DNA of 48,905 bases from an uncultured Muribaculaceae bacterium (GTDB lineage Bacteria > Bacteroidota > Bacteroidia > Bacteroidales > Muribaculaceae): positions 1 through 48,905 of the forward strand of contig CANRCT010000024.1 of NCBI GenBank assembly GCA_947629175.1. Reading direction: 5' to 3'. This document shows positions 14,384 to 23,594 of this stretch, piece by piece. The notes beneath the pieces are model-generated. The model saw nothing but the letters and a program-made list of their open reading frames with translations, was not told the origin of the DNA and did no database searches. A program made the position numbers and the translations under genes. Every line of letters begins with the position of its first letter. Position 1 is the stretch's first letter.

Positions 14384-16291
14384 TCAGAGACGGCTCGCGA
14401 GTTCATCCGTAGTAATGATGCTCACAATAAGCCGTCCGTCGGGGGTATAATTCGGCGACTTGAGGCTGAACAGCGATGCCATAAGGTGTTCCATCTCTTC
14501 GTCGCTCAGCTGTTTGCCCGGTCTTACGGCCGCTGCCGCCGCCATCGAGAGCGCGAGCCGTTGCCGGAGAGTATCCGCCGGTTTGTCGCCCCCTTCGGTC
14601 TCGTCCTCGATGATGCGCAGGAGAGTGTCGACGGGATTGACATCGCCGAGCACCGCAGGGGCGCCGTTCATGCTCCAGTCGCCGTCGCCGAGAGGTGAGA
14701 GGTCGAATCCTATCGACGATACTTCGGGAAGAAGTCCTTCGAGAACGGCCGCCTGTGCCGGCGACAGTCTTACTATCTCCGGAAACATAAGGCGCTGTGT
14801 GGCAAACGAAGAATCGGCCGCCATCGTCATGAACTGATCGTAAAGCACCCGCAGATGCGCTCTGTGCTGGTCTATGACCATCAGACCCGACCGTGACGGA
14901 CTGATGATATATCTTCCCCTGACACTAATGCAGTGACGCTGCGACGGGTCATTGTCGGCCGTGTCGCCGAAAATGTCGGGAGATCCCTCGGCCGGATTCT
15001 CGGCCGACATGCTGTTGAGAGCGCTTCCAGCCACGGTTGAGGCCGGTGATATAGTCCCGGTGTCGCTCCTGAATCCCTCGTATAGTTTTTCCCAGTCGCG
15101 GGTGGCGTTTCTCAAAGCTTCTCCGTTTCTGAATGCATTCCCGCAGTTTGCAGCAGGTGTCGCGACCCCCGTCGGCAATTCGACCGGTTGGGTAAAGGGA
15201 TTATATGACGGATCGAGATTCAGCTCTGCATCAGCCTGTGCGTTGGGATTGAAAAGAGGCAGGGAAGCGTCGTCGGTCGAGAAGTCTATTCCGGGCATGC
15301 CGTTGAATCGTCCGAGTGATTCCTTGACGGCTGCGACGAGTATCTGCCAGATGGCTTGTTCGTCCTCAAACTTTATCTCGTGTTTCGTAGGGTGTATGTT
15401 TACGTCGATAGTCGACGGGTCAACATCGAAATTAATGAAATAGTTGGGCTGGACATCCGATGCTATCAGAGGCTCATAGCATGTCATCACCGCTTTGTGG
15501 AAATATGGGTGACGCATATTCCGGCCGTTGACAAAGAGATATTGGAGGGCGTTGCGGCGGCGGCTGCTTTCGGGCATGCCGATGAACCCGCTGATCTTTA
15601 CTATCGAAGTGTCGGTATGTATCGGGATGAGCTGCCTCTCTATGTTTTTGCCGAAAAGCTCCACGATGCGCTGTTTCAGCGATCCTTTCAGGAGCTGGTG
15701 CATTACGGTGTCGTTGTTGACAAGGGTAAATTCGATCCCGGGATTGACAAGCGCCAGACGCTCGAACTCATGCATGATGTTCGCCAGCTCCACCGAATCC
15801 TTTTTGAGAAACTTTCTTCTTGCCGGGACATTGAAAAACAGGTTTTTGACCATCATGTTGCTCCCCGGCACCCCTGCCTCGGGCTCCTGACTCTCCACGA
15901 CAGAGCCTTTGATGACCAGACGTGTGCCGAGCTGTGCATCGCGTCGCATGGTGCGCAGCTCTACGTGGGCCACAGCGGCTATCGATGCGAGGGCTTCTCC
16001 TCTGAAGCCCATGGTTGAGAGGCTGAAAAGATCGGAAGCGTCGGCTATTTTAGAGGTGGCATGACGCTCAAAAGCCATTCGGGCGTCGGTATCCGTCATG
16101 CCGCATCCGTTGTCGACTACCTGTATGAGTGTGCGTCCGGCGTCGCGTATGATGATTTGTATGGACGTGGCTCCGGCGTCGACGGCGTTCTCCACAAGCT
16201 CTTTGACAACTGACGCCGGGCGCTGAATCACTTCCCCGGCTGCTATCTGATTGGCTACCGAATCGGGTAAAAGTCTGATTATATCGCTCAT
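14384..16291 (-). CDS. mutL: DNA mismatch repair protein MutL
   Basis: This 635-residue protein couples MutS mismatch recognition to strand removal. The N-terminal GHKL ATPase is complete: VKELVENAVDAGA, VVDNGCGM and RHATSKI...LSTMGFRGEALASI. A transducer region and a variable linker follow. In the C-terminal dimerisation domain, the endonuclease motif usually written DQHA(x)2E(x)4E reads DQHRAHLRVLYD, starting at D474. It has lost both glutamates, so nicking activity is doubtful. It heads the leftward run that ends with maf. Confidence 0.95.
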   Translation of the reverse strand: MSDIIRLLPDSVANQIAAGEVIQRPASVVKELVENAVDAGATSIQIIIRDAGRTLIQVVDNGCGMTDTDARMAFERHATSKIADASDLFSLSTMGFRGEALASIAAVAHVELRTMRRDAQLGTRLVIKGSVVESQEPEAGVPGSNMMVKNLFFNVPARRKFLKKDSVELANIMHEFERLALVNPGIEFTLVNNDTVMHQLLKGSLKQRIVELFGKNIERQLIPIHTDTSIVKISGFIGMPESSRRRNALQYLFVNGRNMRHPYFHKAVMTCYEPLIASDVQPNYFINFDVDPSTIDVNIHPTKHEIKFEDEQAIWQILVAAVKESLGRFNGMPGIDFSTDDASLPLFNPNAQADAELNLDPSYNPFTQPVELPTGVATPAANCGNAFRNGEALRNATRDWEKLYEGFRSDTGTISPASTVAGSALNSMSAENPAEGSPDIFGDTADNDPSQRHCISVRGRYIISPSRSGLMVIDQHRAHLRVLYDQFMTMAADSSFATQRLMFPEIVRLSPAQAAVLEGLLPEVSSIGFDLSPLGDGDWSMNGAPAVLGDVNPVDTLLRIIEDETEGGDKPADTLRQRLALSMAAAAAVRPGKQLSDEEMEHLMASLFSLKSPNYTPDGRLIVSIITTDELASRL

Positions 16292-16351
16292 AAGATAATG
16301 CTTGGTGTGGCGGGGGTTTACGGTAGATTATCTGTGCCCCGTTTTCAGCTA

Positions 16352-16359
16352 CAAAAGTA
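16352..16359 (-). promoter_or_regulatory. Candidate -7 box of mutL
   Basis: On the minus strand this reads TACTTTTG, an exact TAnnTTTG match, about 60 bases upstream of the mutL start. No clear -33 element is seen. It is the best promoter candidate for the mutL-to-maf run. Confidence 0.4.
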
Positions 16360-16449
16360 CTAAAACGACAGGCATGCATGAAATCTTCTTATCGACACGG
16401 TGTAGATAACTCGCCATGTTTTTGTCAATAACTTTTTCTCTATACACAG

Positions 16450-16485
16450 ACATCCCGGCCGATATGAAGCTACCGGCCGGGATGT
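16450..16485. terminator. GC-rich hairpin downstream of the 11-residue-repeat protein
   Basis: Perfect 11-base arms, ACATCCCGGCC and GGCCGGGATGT, with a 14-base loop lie 17 bases beyond the stop of the leftward gene at 16502. It probably acts as a terminator, but there is no clear U-tract on the minus strand. Confidence 0.5.
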
Positions 16486-16501
16486 AATGTATGATTCAGA
16501 G

Positions 16502-16909
16502 TCAATTCTTGAGTTTGGCAGCAAGGTTGTGGGCTGCGTTGGCTCCTGATTCGAGTGCATCTGCGGCCATATCCTTGATTTTGTCGGTAAAACCCGAGAT
16601 TTTTTCTCCGGCCTGCGAGGTTATATCGTTGATCTTGTCGGATGCCTGCGAGGCGAAGTCGCCTGCCTGCTCTTTGACGTCGTTGAATTTGTCGGCTGCC
16701 TGATCTTTCAGATCCCCTAATTTGTCGGAAGCCTGATGTTTGATCTCATTGATTTTGTCCGCGACGTTCTGCTGGTGCTGAGAGGCGGCGTCCTTTACGG
16801 CATCCATCTCTTCGGCAGCGGCTATTTTGGCGGCCTGTGCGCTGATTCGGGCTGCGTCAGCCGACACTTGCGCGGCTTTCTGTGCCATCTGGGTGTTGAT
16901 GTTGTCCAT
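16502..16909 (-). CDS. Small cytoplasmic amphipathic-repeat (LEA/apolipoprotein-like) protein
   Basis: This 135-residue protein has no signal peptide and is made almost entirely of charged amphipathic helix. From about residue 52 it shows an 11-residue period: DKINEIKHQAS, DKLGDLKDQAA, DKFNDVKEQAG, then DFASQAS, DKINDITSQAG and EKISGFTDKI. Such 11-mers occur in group-3 LEA proteins, synuclein, perilipins and apolipoproteins, which fold on membranes or on drying. YtxH-like bacterial stress proteins look similar. The function here is unknown; membrane-surface binding or stress protection is inference. It is a single gene between PFOR and mutL, with its own downstream hairpin. Confidence 0.75.
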   Translation of the reverse strand: MDNINTQMAQKAAQVSADAARISAQAAKIAAAEEMDAVKDAASQHQQNVADKINEIKHQASDKLGDLKDQAADKFNDVKEQAGDFASQASDKINDITSQAGEKISGFTDKIKDMAADALESGANAAHNLAAKLKN

Positions 16910-16988
16910 AGTCTGTCTGTAATTGGTTTGGTGTTACACTATCAAAAACGCAGGCTGTGATAAAAAGTTCACAGCCGGCGGAGGGGTT

Positions 16989-19900
16989 TTATGGCTGTTT
17001 CGTCAGAAGGGAGTGGAGCAGTGCGCATCGCTGGCTTAAATCGGGCTGCAATATTGCCGCTTCGGCAGGATCTACCATACGGAGATCGGCATACCGGTTC
17101 TCTCCGTTTATGAAATCAATCAGACCCGATGTCTGTGGCGAGGGAGCGTCGATAGTAAGAGGATTCTTCCCTTGCGCTTCCAGACGTGGATCAAACCGGT
17201 AGAGCGGCCAGTAGCCGGTCGCCACGGCCTGACGCTCTTCGATGATGCTGTAGCTCATGCCCTTGCGTATGCCGTGGGCTATGCATGGGCAATATGCGAT
17301 CACTAATGACGGGCCGGCGTATGACTCTGCCTCACGCATGGCGGTTATCGCCTGGAGATAGTTGGCACCCAAGGCAATGGATGCCACATAGACAGTGCGG
17401 TACGTCATCATCATGCGTCCGAGATCCTTTTTGAACGTGCGCTTGCCGTCGGCTGAATATTTGGCCACCGCGCCAAGTGGAGTGGCTTTTGATGTCTGGC
17501 CGCCTGTATTGGAGTAGCATTCGGTGTCCATCACCATTATGTTGATGTTCGCGTTTTGCGCGAGCACATGATCGAGCCCGGCAAATCCTATATCGTAGGC
17601 CCAGCCGTCGCCTCCGATTGCCCAGATGCTCTTTACGCCTGTCAGATCGGCTCGCCCGGCTATTGAGGCGAGCAGGCTGTCGGCCGGATGAGGCCCGATA
17701 GCGTCGATCATGGCTTTGCCGGATGAATATGATTTCTCAGGATCATCGTATGATCGGAGCCATCCGTTCATGGCCGAGACGATTGCGTCGGGAGTGGAAG
17801 CATCTGCGGCAGCTTTTTCGACGTCGGCTTTCAGCGACTTGCGCCGGTCGTGAAGCGCGCAGGCCATTCCGTAGCCGTATTCGGCGTTGTCCTCAAACAG
17901 GGAGTTGCCCCAGGCGGGTCCGCGACCGTCGGCGCGGGTGGCATATGCGTTGCTCGGGTAGTTGGCTCCCCATATCGAGGAGCACCCTGTGGCATTGGCG
18001 ATGATCATACGCTCGCCGAAGAGCTGGGTCAGCAGTTTTACGTAAGGGGTCTCTCCGCATCCGCCGCAAGCGCCCGAGAATTGCAGCAGCGGACGCTGGA
18101 GCTGAGAGCCCTGGATGGTGAATCTCGGCAGAAGATCAGGCTTCTCGCTGATATGGGTTTCGGCAAAGTCGAGCATCCGGCTCTGCAAGGCAAGCTGACT
18201 GGAAAGCGGATGCATGGTCAGAGCGTGCCCGGGGCAGACTACGGCGCAGGATCCGCATCCCGTGCAGTCGGCCGCATAGACCTGTATCCGGTATTTCAGT
18301 CCCTTGAAATTTCTGGCATTGCCTTCGGCCGTAGTGAATTGTGCCGGCGCACCCTTCATCTCCGTGGGAGTGGCTGCGACCGGTCTGATGGCGGCATGCG
18401 AGCATACGAGAGAGCATAGTGTGCACTGGATGCATTTCGACGGATCCCACTGCGGCACGTTGATGGCGATACAGCGTTTTTCGTATGCTGTGGTTCCCAT
18501 CGGGATGACACCGTCGGGCCTGAAAAGCGATACGGGCAGAGAGTCGCCTTCGAGCCTCATGCATGGCCGGGCAATCCGGCTGACAAAGTCGGGTAAGGCA
18601 TGTGCAGGCTGGGCTGTCGGATTTTCAGCCGCGTCGGCCCAGGATGCCGGATAATCTATCTGACGTGCGGCGGAGGAAGCATCGTCGATTGCCGCAATGT
18701 TCGCGTCGACCATAGCGTTCCCTTCATGACGGTAAGTCTCGCCGGCAAGTTTTTTCAGTTGATCAATTGCCTCGTCGAATGCAACGGCTGCGCCAAGTTT
18801 CAGATATACGGTAGCCATTATGGTGTTGATTCTCGCTCCGAGCCCGTGGGCTGCGGCAATCGAGGTGGCGTCGACTGTATAGAATTTCACATGCTTTCCT
18901 GCTATGGCCCTTTTCAGCGATGCCGGCAGCAAGGTCTCCATATCTTCCGGTGTCCAAGGGGTGTTTAGCACGAAAGTGCCTCCATCCTTTATCTTGTCGA
19001 GCAACTCGAACCGGCCTACGTAGGCATCCTTGTTGCATCCCACATAGTCGGCATTCTCGATCGCATAGGCTGCCTTGACCGGATGTGGAGCGATTCGGAG
19101 CTGTGATATGGTATAGCCTCCCGATTTCTTTGCGGAATAATGGAAATATGCCTGGGCATACAGTCCGGGCGTGGCGCCGATAATACCGGCAATCTGTTTA
19201 GTCGCCCCGACAGTGCCGTCGGATCCCATGCCGTAGAATATAGCCTGATGCATGTCGTCAGGCGTCAGATCGGGGTTGGCGCCGACCGTGAGCGAGAGAT
19301 GGCTGACATCATCGGTTATTCCTATGGTGAAACGACGTCGGGGATTCTTCCGTGCCATCTCATTGAAAATGGCTATGGCCATGGCCGGACTGAAATCCTT
19401 GCTCGACAGACCGAACCGTCCGCCTGTCACTTTTATATCACGGCCTGATCCGAGCACAGCCGACGATACGTCGAGAAGCAGCGGTTCACCCTCCGATCCC
19501 GGCTCTTTGCAGCGGTCCATGACAGCAAGAGACTTTACAGTCGACGGCAATGCTGCTATCATGGCGTCGGCAGAGAACGGTCGGAAAAGCCTGACATTGA
19601 GCACTCCGGTGCGCTCCCCGTGCCGGTTGAGGTATTCTGAAGCCTGTGAGGCCACTTCGGCTCCCGAACCCATGATCACAATGACGCGGTCGGCATCGGG
19701 CGCGCCATTATAATCGAACAGACGGTAATGACGGCCTGTAGCTTCGCCTACACGATCCATGGCCCGCTGCACAATGGCAGGAAACTTCTCATAATAAGGA
19801 TTGGCAGCCTCGCGCATCTGGAAGTATACGTCGGGATTCTGGGCCGTGCCGCGCTGATCGGGGTGATCGGGATTCATGGCGCGGGCCCGAAATTGCGCCA

Positions 19901-20501
19901 CTTTCTCATTGTCGACGAGCCGGGCTATGGTATCGTACGGGATAGTCTCGATAGTGGATATCTCGTTGCTCGTGCGCCATCCGTCGAAAAAGTGCAGCAC
20001 CGGCACTCTTCCCTCTATGGCTGCCAGATGTGCTACCAGCGCGAGATCCATCACTTCCTGTACGCTGCTCGAACTCAACATGGCAAAACCGGTGCCACGG
20101 CAAGCCATGACGTCCTGATGGTCCCCGAAAATCGACAATGCATGTGCGGCTATCGAACGGGTGCCTACATGGAACACTACCGGCAGCAGTTCTCCCGCGA
20201 TCTTGTACATATTCGGGATCATAAGCAGGAGACCCTGTGATGCTGTGAAAGTCGTAGCCAGAGCTCCGGCAACGGCCGCTCCGTGAGTAGCGCCGGCAGC
20301 CCCGAGCTCACTCTCCATCTCTTTGACTTGCATCGGACGGCCCCATATGTTGAGACGACCCTGGAGCGCCCATTTGTCGGCTGTCTCGCCCATCGATGCT
20401 ATCGGGGTCATGGGATATATCGTGGCGATCTCGCTCAAAGCATAGGCTATGTGTGTTGCCGCCGTGCAGCCGTCCATTATTTGTTTGTCGGATTCATTCA
20501 T
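16989..20501 (-). CDS. nifJ: Pyruvate:ferredoxin (flavodoxin) oxidoreductase
   Basis: This 1170-residue single-chain PFOR converts pyruvate and CoA to acetyl-CoA and CO2 while reducing ferredoxin. It has all usual domains: the N-terminal pyruvate-binding domain (SEIATIYPMTPIASMGE), a transketolase-like middle domain, and two ferredoxin-type clusters (CIQCTLCSLVC near residue 690, CTGCGSCAVVCPGHALTM near 744). The proximal-cluster cysteines (GACGGCGETPY) and the TPP motif GDGWAYDIGF near 962 with YSNTGGQTSK complete it. Length is normal. It lies 136 bases downstream of the AEC transporter gene on the same strand. It is the likely source of reduced ferredoxin for Rnf. Confidence 0.96.
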   Translation of the reverse strand: MNESDKQIMDGCTAATHIAYALSEIATIYPMTPIASMGETADKWALQGRLNIWGRPMQVKEMESELGAAGATHGAAVAGALATTFTASQGLLLMIPNMYKIAGELLPVVFHVGTRSIAAHALSIFGDHQDVMACRGTGFAMLSSSSVQEVMDLALVAHLAAIEGRVPVLHFFDGWRTSNEISTIETIPYDTIARLVDNEKVAQFRARAMNPDHPDQRGTAQNPDVYFQMREAANPYYEKFPAIVQRAMDRVGEATGRHYRLFDYNGAPDADRVIVIMGSGAEVASQASEYLNRHGERTGVLNVRLFRPFSADAMIAALPSTVKSLAVMDRCKEPGSEGEPLLLDVSSAVLGSGRDIKVTGGRFGLSSKDFSPAMAIAIFNEMARKNPRRRFTIGITDDVSHLSLTVGANPDLTPDDMHQAIFYGMGSDGTVGATKQIAGIIGATPGLYAQAYFHYSAKKSGGYTISQLRIAPHPVKAAYAIENADYVGCNKDAYVGRFELLDKIKDGGTFVLNTPWTPEDMETLLPASLKRAIAGKHVKFYTVDATSIAAAHGLGARINTIMATVYLKLGAAVAFDEAIDQLKKLAGETYRHEGNAMVDANIAAIDDASSAARQIDYPASWADAAENPTAQPAHALPDFVSRIARPCMRLEGDSLPVSLFRPDGVIPMGTTAYEKRCIAINVPQWDPSKCIQCTLCSLVCSHAAIRPVAATPTEMKGAPAQFTTAEGNARNFKGLKYRIQVYAADCTGCGSCAVVCPGHALTMHPLSSQLALQSRMLDFAETHISEKPDLLPRFTIQGSQLQRPLLQFSGACGGCGETPYVKLLTQLFGERMIIANATGCSSIWGANYPSNAYATRADGRGPAWGNSLFEDNAEYGYGMACALHDRRKSLKADVEKAAADASTPDAIVSAMNGWLRSYDDPEKSYSSGKAMIDAIGPHPADSLLASIAGRADLTGVKSIWAIGGDGWAYDIGFAGLDHVLAQNANINIMVMDTECYSNTGGQTSKATPLGAVAKYSADGKRTFKKDLGRMMMTYRTVYVASIALGANYLQAITAMREAESYAGPSLVIAYCPCIAHGIRKGMSYSIIEERQAVATGYWPLYRFDPRLEAQGKNPLTIDAPSPQTSGLIDFINGENRYADLRMVDPAEAAILQPDLSQRCALLHSLLTKQP

Positions 20502-20637
20502 TTTGGTGTAGGTATTACTTCGTGTGTATCGTGGATGGAAAAAGCCTCATATGACCGAAGCCGCCGGAATACGGTCTTTGACGACGACGTTTTCCGACGG
20601 CCGATGGTCAGGGTGGGTCAGCAATAAAGTCCTGACG

Positions 20638-21630
20638 TCAGATAGCTACGCCGGGAATATTGCCCACGCAGAGCTTGGTGATCCATATCCACAGCGGGCA
20701 GAATGCCATGAACAGTATGACGGATATGGCAAGCGATGACGTACCTGTGGCGACATATATGTCGTTCTGGTCGGCGATGATGATGCCTGAAAATGCGGGA
20801 GGAAGCGCTCCGGCCACGACAAGCATCGCGAGATTGTCGGGCGACATCTTGAAAATCAGGCCGACAATGAGGAGCATCGCGGGCATTACGATGAGCTTAA
20901 GGATCACGCCGAGGATAGCCTGCCAGTTGATGGTCACTTTCACTGACGACAGGGTGATGCCGGCTGCGAATACGGCCATCGAGGCATTGGCGCCCTTGAT
21001 CAGATCAAACGACGGGCTTGCCCATTCGGGCCAGGGAATACCTGCGATGACCCAGATGACAGCAAGTATTGGAGCCCATGCCACAGGCTGGGCGAGTGCA
21101 TGGAGCACCGGTTTCCAGGGATTGGGCTTCTGTGAGCCTTTCTGTGCGAGCTGAGCCTCCTTGCCGGCGTTCATCAGCGAAAGTCCGACCGGGATGCCTA
21201 CAGCGTTGACCACGATGCCTACAATAGCCACAACGAGAGCCACATAGGCGTTGGTGCCGAAAATAGGCTCCAGCACTGCAAAGCCGAGGAATCCAATGGT
21301 AGGAGATCCATTGATAAGCGCCATGACGGCGGCATCGGCCTGGGTGACACCATCCTTGCGGAAACAATATTTATAGATCCAGTACACGAGCATGAAGACG
21401 AACATGATCACTACAAGCGATATGATCGAGAGCTTCAGGTCCGAAACGAGCATCTTGCGGTTGGCGTCGACAATCGAAACAAACAATGCTGCCGGCAGTG
21501 CGTAATCAAGCACTACTTTATTGAATGCTTTGCCGTCCTTGGCCGAAAACACCCCTTTCTTGCCGGAGATATATCCGGCTGCCATCACCACGAGGATCGG
21601 GACTATGGCATAGAGAATAATGTGTTGCAT
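20638..21630 (-). CDS. AEC-family transporter, probable oxalate/organic-anion carrier
   Basis: This 330-residue inner-membrane protein of the auxin efflux carrier (AEC) family has about ten hydrophobic segments in two halves. The N-terminus (IILYAIVPILVVMAAGYISGKKG) and the conserved ALPAALFVSI are typical. It lies 110 bases downstream of oxc, in the order frc-oxc-AEC, identical to yfdW-yfdU-yfdV of E. coli, so an oxalate/formate-type carrier role is likely. A strong hairpin separates it from oxc, so it may be read through at lower level or have its own promoter. Substrate is inferred from context; AEC proteins also move malate. Confidence 0.85.
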   Translation of the reverse strand: MQHIILYAIVPILVVMAAGYISGKKGVFSAKDGKAFNKVVLDYALPAALFVSIVDANRKMLVSDLKLSIISLVVIMFVFMLVYWIYKYCFRKDGVTQADAAVMALINGSPTIGFLGFAVLEPIFGTNAYVALVVAIVGIVVNAVGIPVGLSLMNAGKEAQLAQKGSQKPNPWKPVLHALAQPVAWAPILAVIWVIAGIPWPEWASPSFDLIKGANASMAVFAAGITLSSVKVTINWQAILGVILKLIVMPAMLLIVGLIFKMSPDNLAMLVVAGALPPAFSGIIIADQNDIYVATGTSSLAISVILFMAFCPLWIWITKLCVGNIPGVAI

Positions 21631-21681
21631 AACAGGGGATTTTGGGGTTGAATGTTTTAATTCTGGAAACGTGAAATTCGA

Positions 21682-21726
21682 AAAGCCCGGGGCTCACATC
21701 ACCGGATGGCGGCAGCCCCGGGCTTT
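21682..21726 (-). terminator. Strong hairpin after oxc
   Basis: Thirteen-base perfect arms, AAAGCCCGGGGCT and AGCCCCGGGCTTT, with a 19-base loop are followed on the minus strand by TTTT. It stands 15 bases beyond the oxc stop and upstream of the transporter gene. It would end or reduce transcription between the two. Confidence 0.75.
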
Positions 21727-21740
21727 AAGGTATACGCGTA

Positions 21741-23480
21741 TTATACTACGATATTGATAAGAGGCGTAGGATTAAGATATCCGATATGTCCGCTTTCCTT
21801 GCCGGAATCGGCGGCGAGCTGCGCGTCGATCAGACACGGCTGCTTCGAGGCTACAGCCTCGGTCAGCGCGCTTTCGAGTTCGGCAGGAGTGGTCGCATAG
21901 TAAGTCTTGGCACCGAATGCGTCGCCCAGTTTGTCATAGCGAGCCTTTACATCGAGTGTGGTCGGAGCGGGGTCGCCATCCTTGCTGAGGTTTTCACCGA
22001 TACCGTTGTATATGCCTCCGTTGTTGAATATCACTACCGTCACAGGGAGATTGAACCGGCATATGGTGCTGAAATCCATGCCGGAGAAGCCGAAGGCGCT
22101 GTCGCCTTCAACTGCCACTACGCTCTTACCAGTGGCTACGGCTGCGCCTATCGCCGATCCCATGCCCATGCCCATGATGGCCCATGTGGCGCAGTCGATA
22201 CGGTGGCGGGGAAGGAACATGTCGACACTGTCGCGGGTGTCGTCGAGAGTGTTGGCACCCTCATTGACCAGGATAGTGTCGGGATTGGCCTCAAGCACTT
22301 TCTTCACTGCGCTCAGCGCGCTCCAGTGGGTCATCGGCACGGTCTGCGGCTCAAGACGCTGCAGGAACTTGGCGTTCTTGACTTTCGACTCGTCCTGAAT
22401 GCCTTTCACCCATGCCGGATCCATATTGAGCTTCGTTCCGGGGAGTTTGGCGAGTATCGCGTCGAGCGAGCTTTCGATATCGCCTACCACCGGCGCCGCT
22501 ATCGGGCGGTTGCAGTCGATCTCCTCGGGATCGATCTCAAGCTGTATGAATTTGCCGTCGGGATTCCATTTGCCATGTCCGCGCGAGAGGAGCCAGTTGA
22601 GTCTGGCGCCGATGAGCATCACTACGTCGGCCTTCTCCATGATAGTGCTTCTGGCTGAGATGGCGCTCAACGGATGGTTGTCGGGCATTAGTCCCTTTGC
22701 CATCGACATCGGATAGAACGGTATGCCGGTCTTTTCGACGAGTTGCTTGATCTTGTCGTCGACCTGTGCATAGGCAGCTCCTTTTCCGAGCAGGATGGCC
22801 GGCTGCCGTGCTGAAGCCAGCAATTCTATCGCGCGATCCACGGATTCAGGCGACGGCACCATGGCCGGACAGGGATCCACCGGCTTGAAAAGCAGCTTCT
22901 CTGCGTCATCATGGTTCATCACGGCCCCGAGGCATGGAGTGGTGACATCAAGATATACTCCGCCCGGACGACCCGAGACGGCTGCTCTGTAGGCTCTTGC
23001 AACGGCTGTGGGTATGTCTTCAGGACGGTTCACGCGATAGGCGGCTTTGACAAGGCCTTTGGCCACGTTGAGCTGATCGAGTCCTTCGTAAGTGCCCTGC
23101 TCGAGATCTATCGGTTCTCTGACACTTGATCCGGAGATCTGTATCATGGGATAACAGTTGACAGTGGCATTGGCAGTGGCTGTCAGTCCGTTCATGAAGC
23201 CTAAGGATGATACGGTGAGCAATACTCCCGGTTTTTTTGTCAGGAAGCCGTGGGTGGCGGCCGCCATGCCTGCCTGCTGTTCATGCCTGAAGCTTATGAA
23301 ACGGATGCCCTGTGCCTGGGCGATATATGCCATTTCGGTCACCGGAATGCCTACAAGGCCATACATGACGTCGATTCCGACGTTTTTGAGCGCTCGTGCG
23401 AGAATATACATGCCTGTCACCTGCTCCGGGAAGTGGGGAGCTTGCGTTGAGGGATTGGGTGTGGTTGGTGTGGTTGACAT
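21741..23480 (-). CDS. oxc: Oxalyl-CoA decarboxylase
   Basis: This 579-residue TPP enzyme splits oxalyl-CoA into formyl-CoA and CO2. The N-terminal TPP-activating glutamate lies in FRHEQQAGMAA. The family strings SGSSVREPIDLEQGTYEGLD, AVSGRPGGVYLD and LLFKPVDPCPA are close to Oxalobacter Oxc as I recall it. The C-terminal TPP motif runs from GDSAFGFSGM to FNNGGIY. The C-terminal lid reads ESGHIGYLN where I recall ESGR in Oxalobacter. It follows frc by 114 bases with a hairpin between them. Together they degrade oxalate to formate and CO2, consuming a proton. Confidence 0.94.
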   Translation of the reverse strand: MSTTPTTPNPSTQAPHFPEQVTGMYILARALKNVGIDVMYGLVGIPVTEMAYIAQAQGIRFISFRHEQQAGMAAATHGFLTKKPGVLLTVSSLGFMNGLTATANATVNCYPMIQISGSSVREPIDLEQGTYEGLDQLNVAKGLVKAAYRVNRPEDIPTAVARAYRAAVSGRPGGVYLDVTTPCLGAVMNHDDAEKLLFKPVDPCPAMVPSPESVDRAIELLASARQPAILLGKGAAYAQVDDKIKQLVEKTGIPFYPMSMAKGLMPDNHPLSAISARSTIMEKADVVMLIGARLNWLLSRGHGKWNPDGKFIQLEIDPEEIDCNRPIAAPVVGDIESSLDAILAKLPGTKLNMDPAWVKGIQDESKVKNAKFLQRLEPQTVPMTHWSALSAVKKVLEANPDTILVNEGANTLDDTRDSVDMFLPRHRIDCATWAIMGMGMGSAIGAAVATGKSVVAVEGDSAFGFSGMDFSTICRFNLPVTVVIFNNGGIYNGIGENLSKDGDPAPTTLDVKARYDKLGDAFGAKTYYATTPAELESALTEAVASKQPCLIDAQLAADSGKESGHIGYLNPTPLINIVV

Positions 23481-23530
23481 CGGATGTACTTAAATGATAG
23501 GTAATGTTAATAAAATGACTTTTTGTCGGA

Positions 23531-23568
23531 TACCCGGCCGGGAACGGGAATCGTTTTCCGGCCGGGTA
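23531..23568. promoter_or_regulatory. Intercistronic hairpin between frc and oxc
   Basis: Perfect 11-base arms, TACCCGGCCGG and CCGGCCGGGTA, lie between the frc stop and the oxc start. The minus strand after it has no U-tract. It may be an mRNA-stabilising or attenuating hairpin that sets the frc:oxc ratio rather than a full terminator. Confidence 0.5.
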
Positions 23569-23594
23569 GAGTCGGACGCTGGGTCCGGAGTATA

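Noticed and set aside
16989-20501. The large PFOR-like protein as an oxalate oxidoreductase linked to frc-oxc
   Set aside because: Known oxalate oxidoreductases are multi-subunit; this is a standard single-chain PFOR with normal domain order and the pyruvate-site motif TIYPMTP.
21786-22658. A 290-codon open frame opposite oxc
   Set aside because: The opposite strand encodes intact oxalyl-CoA decarboxylase with all TPP motifs; the antisense translation is low-information and rich in His, Arg and Gly.
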